Shown here: piece by piece, positions 61,036 through 64,000 of the stretch
Position numbering within the stretch: the first letter of the stretch is position 1
Layout of the letters: every line of letters starts with the position of its first letter
NCBI GenBank assembly: GCA_965279205.1
Contig: OZ257144.1
Coordinates: 620,001-684,000 of the forward strand
Direction of reading: 5' to 3'
Source of the DNA: UBA7672 sp965279205
GTDB lineage: Bacteria; Pseudomonadota; Alphaproteobacteria; Caulobacterales; Hyphomonadaceae
Length of the DNA: 64,000 nucleotides
Notes under the pieces: generated by a model
What the model was told of the DNA's origin: nothing
The model's input: only the letters and a program-made list of their open reading frames with translations
The model's database searches: none
Made by a program: the position numbers and the translations under genes

Positions 61036-62823
61036 ATGAACCTACGCGACAAACTCACCCTCGATCGCCGCAACTTCCTCCGAACAACAGCGCTCGTCGG
61101 CGGTAGCTTTGTCACTAGCGCAACGCTGCCAGTCTGGGCGCAGGCGTACTCTGTTGGCACATCGCACGGCGCCGCCGAGCTATCGGGAACCGACATCAAG
61201 CTCACCATCGGTCATGCCGCCATCACCATCGATGGCCGCGAGGGTCATGCGGTAACGATCAACGGCATGGTGCCGGGCCCCATCATCCGTCTCAAGGAAG
61301 GCGCGACCGTCCGGCTCACCGTGACGAACACGTTGAGCGAGGACACGTCGATCCACTGGCATGGCCTGCTGGTCCCATTCGAGATGGACGGCGTTCCGGG
61401 CGTGAGCTTCCCCGGCATCAAAGCCGGGGAGACGTTTACCTACGAGTTCACCGTCAAGCAGTCCGGCACATATTGGTATCACAGCCACTCCGGAATGCAG
61501 GAGCAGGAAGGCCACTACGCACCGATCATCATCGATCCGGCCGGCGCCGATCCCGTCGCTTTCGACCGAGAGCACGTCGTCGTCTTGTCGGACTACAGCT
61601 TCACCCATCCGCACCGGCTCTTCCAGAAGCTCAAGCAGGAAGCCGGCGTCTTCAACTATCAGAAGCAAACCATCGCTGGACTCCTGGCGGGCAAGGACCA
61701 GACGCTCGGCGAGCGCATGGCTTGGTCCAAGGAACTTATGGACCCGACCGACATCTCGGACATCACCGGAGCGGTCTATTCCTTCCTCATCAACGGTCGT
61801 GGGCCGAGCGACAATTGGACCGGGCTCTTTACGCCGGGCGAGCGCGTGCGCCTGCGGTTCATCAACGCCGCCGCGCAGACCATCTTCAATGTGCGCATTC
61901 CCGGCCTGAAGCTTACGGTCGTCGCAACCGACGGTCAGAATGTGCGTCCTGTCACGGTCGACGAGTTCCAGATCGGGAACGCCGAAACCTACGACGTTAT
62001 TGTCATGCCGACCGAGGATCGCGCCTTCACGCTGGTCGCTGAAGCGGTGGACCGCTCCGGCATGGGCCGCGCCACACTCGCGCCCCGCCTTGGCATGACC
62101 GCCGAGGTTCCGCCGCTGCGCGAGCGTCCGCTGGGCACGATGAAGGACATGGGCATGGCCCACGACATGGGCGGCATGACCGCGATGGCCGTACCGGGTA
62201 TGGCCGCGCCGCGCGTACGCGGCTCGGATGTCATGGGCGACATGCCCGGGATGGAAGGCATGGACATGTCCATGCGCAACTGGATGAACGCGCCGCAGGT
62301 GGAGATGGGCCCAGGCGTCCAGTCGATTGCGCCGATGCCAGCCGACCGCACTGGTGAGACCGGGCAGGGGCTTGAGAGCCTCGGGCACCGCGTCCTCGTC
62401 TACAAGGATCTCATCGCCCTTGAGCCCAATGCCGACACGCGCGCGCCCTCGCGCGAGCTGGAAATCCGTCTCACCGGCAACATGGAGCGGTTCATGTGGG
62501 GCTTTGACGGGAAGAAATTCTCGGACAAGCCGGCACCCTACGCCTTCCGCAAAAACGAGCGCGTCCGCGTCAGCCTCGTCAACGACACCATGATGGCGCA
62601 CCCGATCCATCTGCACGGGCATTTCTTCGAGTTGGCGCACAAGGCGCCGCTCGGCCACATGCCGCGCAAGCACACCGTCATCGTAGCTCCTGGCGGCGTC
62701 GTGAAGTTCGACTTCACCGCCGAGCCGGGCGACTGGGCCTTCCACTGCCACATGCTCTATCACATGCACGCCGGGATGTTTCAGGTCTTCAGCGTCCGCC
62801 CGCTCGACGGAGCTGCCGCATGA
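61036..62823 (+). CDS. copA: copper-resistance multicopper oxidase CopA
   Basis: A 595-residue periplasmic oxidase that turns Cu(I) into Cu(II). A Tat signal (DRRNFLRTTALVGG) exports it folded. Copper sites: SIHWHGLL (His107, His109), YWYHSHSGMQ (146-155), then C-terminal HPIHLHGHFFE and WAFHCHMLYHMHAGMF. Between about residues 370 and 415 is a Met-rich loop (MKDMGMAHDMGGMTAM; GDMPGMEGMDMSM) that binds extra copper. No DNA between it and copB: the genes overlap by 4 bases. About 200 bp upstream is non-coding and should carry its promoter. Confidence 0.95.
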   Translation: MNLRDKLTLDRRNFLRTTALVGGSFVTSATLPVWAQAYSVGTSHGAAELSGTDIKLTIGHAAITIDGREGHAVTINGMVPGPIIRLKEGATVRLTVTNTLSEDTSIHWHGLLVPFEMDGVPGVSFPGIKAGETFTYEFTVKQSGTYWYHSHSGMQEQEGHYAPIIIDPAGADPVAFDREHVVVLSDYSFTHPHRLFQKLKQEAGVFNYQKQTIAGLLAGKDQTLGERMAWSKELMDPTDISDITGAVYSFLINGRGPSDNWTGLFTPGERVRLRFINAAAQTIFNVRIPGLKLTVVATDGQNVRPVTVDEFQIGNAETYDVIVMPTEDRAFTLVAEAVDRSGMGRATLAPRLGMTAEVPPLRERPLGTMKDMGMAHDMGGMTAMAVPGMAAPRVRGSDVMGDMPGMEGMDMSMRNWMNAPQVEMGPGVQSIAPMPADRTGETGQGLESLGHRVLVYKDLIALEPNADTRAPSRELEIRLTGNMERFMWGFDGKKFSDKPAPYAFRKNERVRVSLVNDTMMAHPIHLHGHFFELAHKAPLGHMPRKHTVIVAPGGVVKFDFTAEPGDWAFHCHMLYHMHAGMFQVFSVRPLDGAAA

Positions 62824-63884
62824 ACCGGTATCTCCTTGTTGCTGCCCTGTCCCTCGGAGCGGCTGCTCCGGCTTTCGCTCAGCACGAAGGCCATGGGACG
62901 CCACAGACGCCCGCGCCCCAAACGCCCGCGCCCCAAACGCCCGCGCCCCAAACGCCCGCGCCCCAAACGCCCGCGCCCCAAACGCCCGCGCCCCAAACGC
63001 CCGCGCCAAAGACATCGGCGCCGCAACAGCAACCCGCAGCGCCTGCCGAACAGCACGGCCAGCACGATCAGAGCGACAAGCCCGCCGCTGCTGCGCCTGA
63101 TCAGCATGCCGGTCATGCGATGACCGACGCGGCCGTCGATCCGCCAGAGGCAGGCAATGACGTACCCCCTGATGCGCCAGCTGAGTTCGCAGCCGACCGC
63201 TTCTTCCCGCAAGGCGACATGAACCGGGCCCGCGGCATTCTGCGGGACGAGCATGGCGGCGCGCTGACTTACAAGATCATGGGCGATAGGATCGAATACA
63301 CGAGCCAGAATGGCGAAGACGGCTACCGCTGGGACGGCGAAGCCTGGTTCGGCGGCGACATCAATCGTTTGGTCATCAAGACAGAAGGCGAGGGTGGTGA
63401 CGACATCGAGGATGCGGAGATCCAGGCGCTCTATTCGCGGGCTTGGGATCATGTGACCGATCTTCAGATCGGCATCCGCCAGGATATCGAACCGAACCCG
63501 TCGCGCACCTATCTCGCCTTGGGGGTTGAGACGCTGCTGCCTTACTGGTTCGAAGCGGAAGGGGCGCTGTTTGTCGGCGAGCGCGGCCAGATGCTTGGGC
63601 GCCTCGATGGCAGCTATGATTTCCAGCTCACGCAGCGCCTCGTCCTGCAGCCGCGCGCAGAGGTGAACTTCGCGGCCAAGGACGATTCCGCGATCGGGCT
63701 CGGCTCCGGCCTCTCCGATGCCGAGCTAGGCCTGCGCCTGCGCTACGAGATCCAGCGCGAATTCGCACCTTACATTGGCGTGTCATGGGAGCGTAAATTC
63801 GGCGACACGGCGGACTATGCTCGTGCCGACGGCGAACGGGCCGAGTCGACGAGCTTCGTCATCGGCCTGCGGGCGTGGTACTGA
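62820..63884 (+). CDS. copB: copper-resistance outer-membrane protein CopB
   Basis: A 354-residue CopB. A signal peptide (ALSLGAAAPAFA-Q) is followed by a repeated linker of the five-residue unit TPAPQ (about residues 28-66) and His/Gln-rich segments (AEQHGQHDQSDK, DQHAGHAMTD) before the beta-barrel domain, which starts near DRFFPQGDMNRARGIL and ends in an aromatic residue (RAWY). It binds or passes copper at the outer membrane with CopA. The linker DNA is a 15-bp tandem repeat, so its length may vary. Confidence 0.93.
   Translation: MNRYLLVAALSLGAAAPAFAQHEGHGTPQTPAPQTPAPQTPAPQTPAPQTPAPQTPAPQTPAPKTSAPQQQPAAPAEQHGQHDQSDKPAAAAPDQHAGHAMTDAAVDPPEAGNDVPPDAPAEFAADRFFPQGDMNRARGILRDEHGGALTYKIMGDRIEYTSQNGEDGYRWDGEAWFGGDINRLVIKTEGEGGDDIEDAEIQALYSRAWDHVTDLQIGIRQDIEPNPSRTYLALGVETLLPYWFEAEGALFVGERGQMLGRLDGSYDFQLTQRLVLQPRAEVNFAAKDDSAIGLGSGLSDAELGLRLRYEIQREFAPYIGVSWERKFGDTADYARADGERAESTSFVIGLRAWY
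62907..63011 (+). repeat. 15-bp tandem repeat inside copB
   Basis: Six perfect copies of ACGCCCGCGCCCCAA (62907-62996) and one degenerate copy to 63011. Fifteen bp is a whole number of codons, so gain or loss of units keeps the frame and only changes the Pro-rich linker length. Near-perfect identity implies recent expansion by slippage. Confidence 0.9.
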
Positions 63885-63913
63885 CAGGCTCTTCAGAGAA
63901 CGGGAGAAACGTA

Positions 63914-64000
63914 ATGATCCGCAGCAGCCTCCGCCTGGTTCTGGCCGCATCGCTTCTGGCGATGACGCCGCTTATCGCGACGGCTCAGAACAGCGGCGCC
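63914..64000 (+). CDS. start of an exported protein, cut by the window end
   Basis: The first 29 codons of a gene 27 bp past copB. They encode a signal peptide (RLVLAASLLAMTPLIATA-Q); GGGAGAAA lies just upstream of the ATG. By position it is probably another periplasmic metal-resistance protein such as a CopC-type copper carrier, but nothing of the mature part is visible, so this is a guess. Confidence 0.6.
   Translation, partial: MIRSSLRLVLAASLLAMTPLIATAQNSGA

Noticed and set aside
62907..63011. Possible CRISPR-like array
   Set aside because: The 15-bp units are directly adjacent with no spacers and are translated as a Pro-rich linker.
61180..63015. A 611-residue antisense frame starting with RAFGA repeats
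   Set aside because: The repeats are the reverse reading of the copB minisatellite and the rest mirrors copA; codon choice follows the sense genes.

Overview
The window is high-GC alphaproteobacterial DNA. The chemotaxis gene order (receptor, STAS protein, cheY, cheA, cheW, cheR, cheB, cheY, cheD, then three small che genes) follows the main Caulobacter che locus. Together with MASE1 sensors, OprO/P- and OprB-type porins and a PagL lipid A deacylase, this points to Caulobacterales, probably the Hyphomonadaceae side. That assignment is inference from gene content; no rRNA or species marker is present.

Layout. 0.1-9.5 kb: housekeeping and catabolic genes (VOC protein, secreted Cys-rich protein, feruloyl-CoA-synthetase-like ligase, LCAD-type acyl-CoA dehydrogenase, metallophosphatase, nitronate monooxygenase, RibD-like reductase, a zinc-ribbon-like protein). 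9.6-29.5 kb: a sensory locus. A porin, an XRE-cupin regulator and a MASE1-PAS protein are divergent from an approximately 15 kb rightward chemotaxis operon with three receptors, an OprB-like porin and a complete phosphorelay and adaptation set (cheY, cheA, cheW, cheR, cheB, cheY, cheD, cheU-like, cheY-like, cheE-like). It ends with a second MASE1-PAS protein. The XRE regulator may control both arms through clustered TTTCTC/GAGAAA sites.

29.6-37.6 kb: a seven-gene leftward lasso-peptide operon: precursor, PqqD-like recognition protein, B2 protease, asparagine-synthetase-like cyclase, HPr-kinase-like protein, ABC exporter and nucleotidyltransferase. It lies between a tRNA-Ser(GGA) gene and an exact 17-bp copy of that tRNA's 3' end, so it looks like a small genomic island that has lost its integrase. 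This is the most novel part of the window: the predicted peptide has an unusual start and ends in a DPPR tail beyond the Ser that a kinase of this group would be expected to modify.

37.6-38.9 kb: a short backbone segment with pagL and a secreted protein, followed by tRNA-Leu(CAG). From 38.8 kb to the right edge there is probably a second island: a P4-type integrase next to tRNA-Leu, a truncated NERD/UvrD-like helicase, then heavy-metal resistance genes. These are a CzcCBA efflux system, a short block with an S10 peptidase and small exported proteins, a CusCBA-CusF copper/silver system with an AraC regulator, a 58-residue metallothionein-like protein with 12 cysteines, a DUF3703/hydrolase fusion, and CopA-CopB followed by a gene cut by the window end. 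Together these genes would export Zn/Co/Cd and Cu/Ag, oxidise Cu(I) in the periplasm and buffer metal in the cytoplasm.
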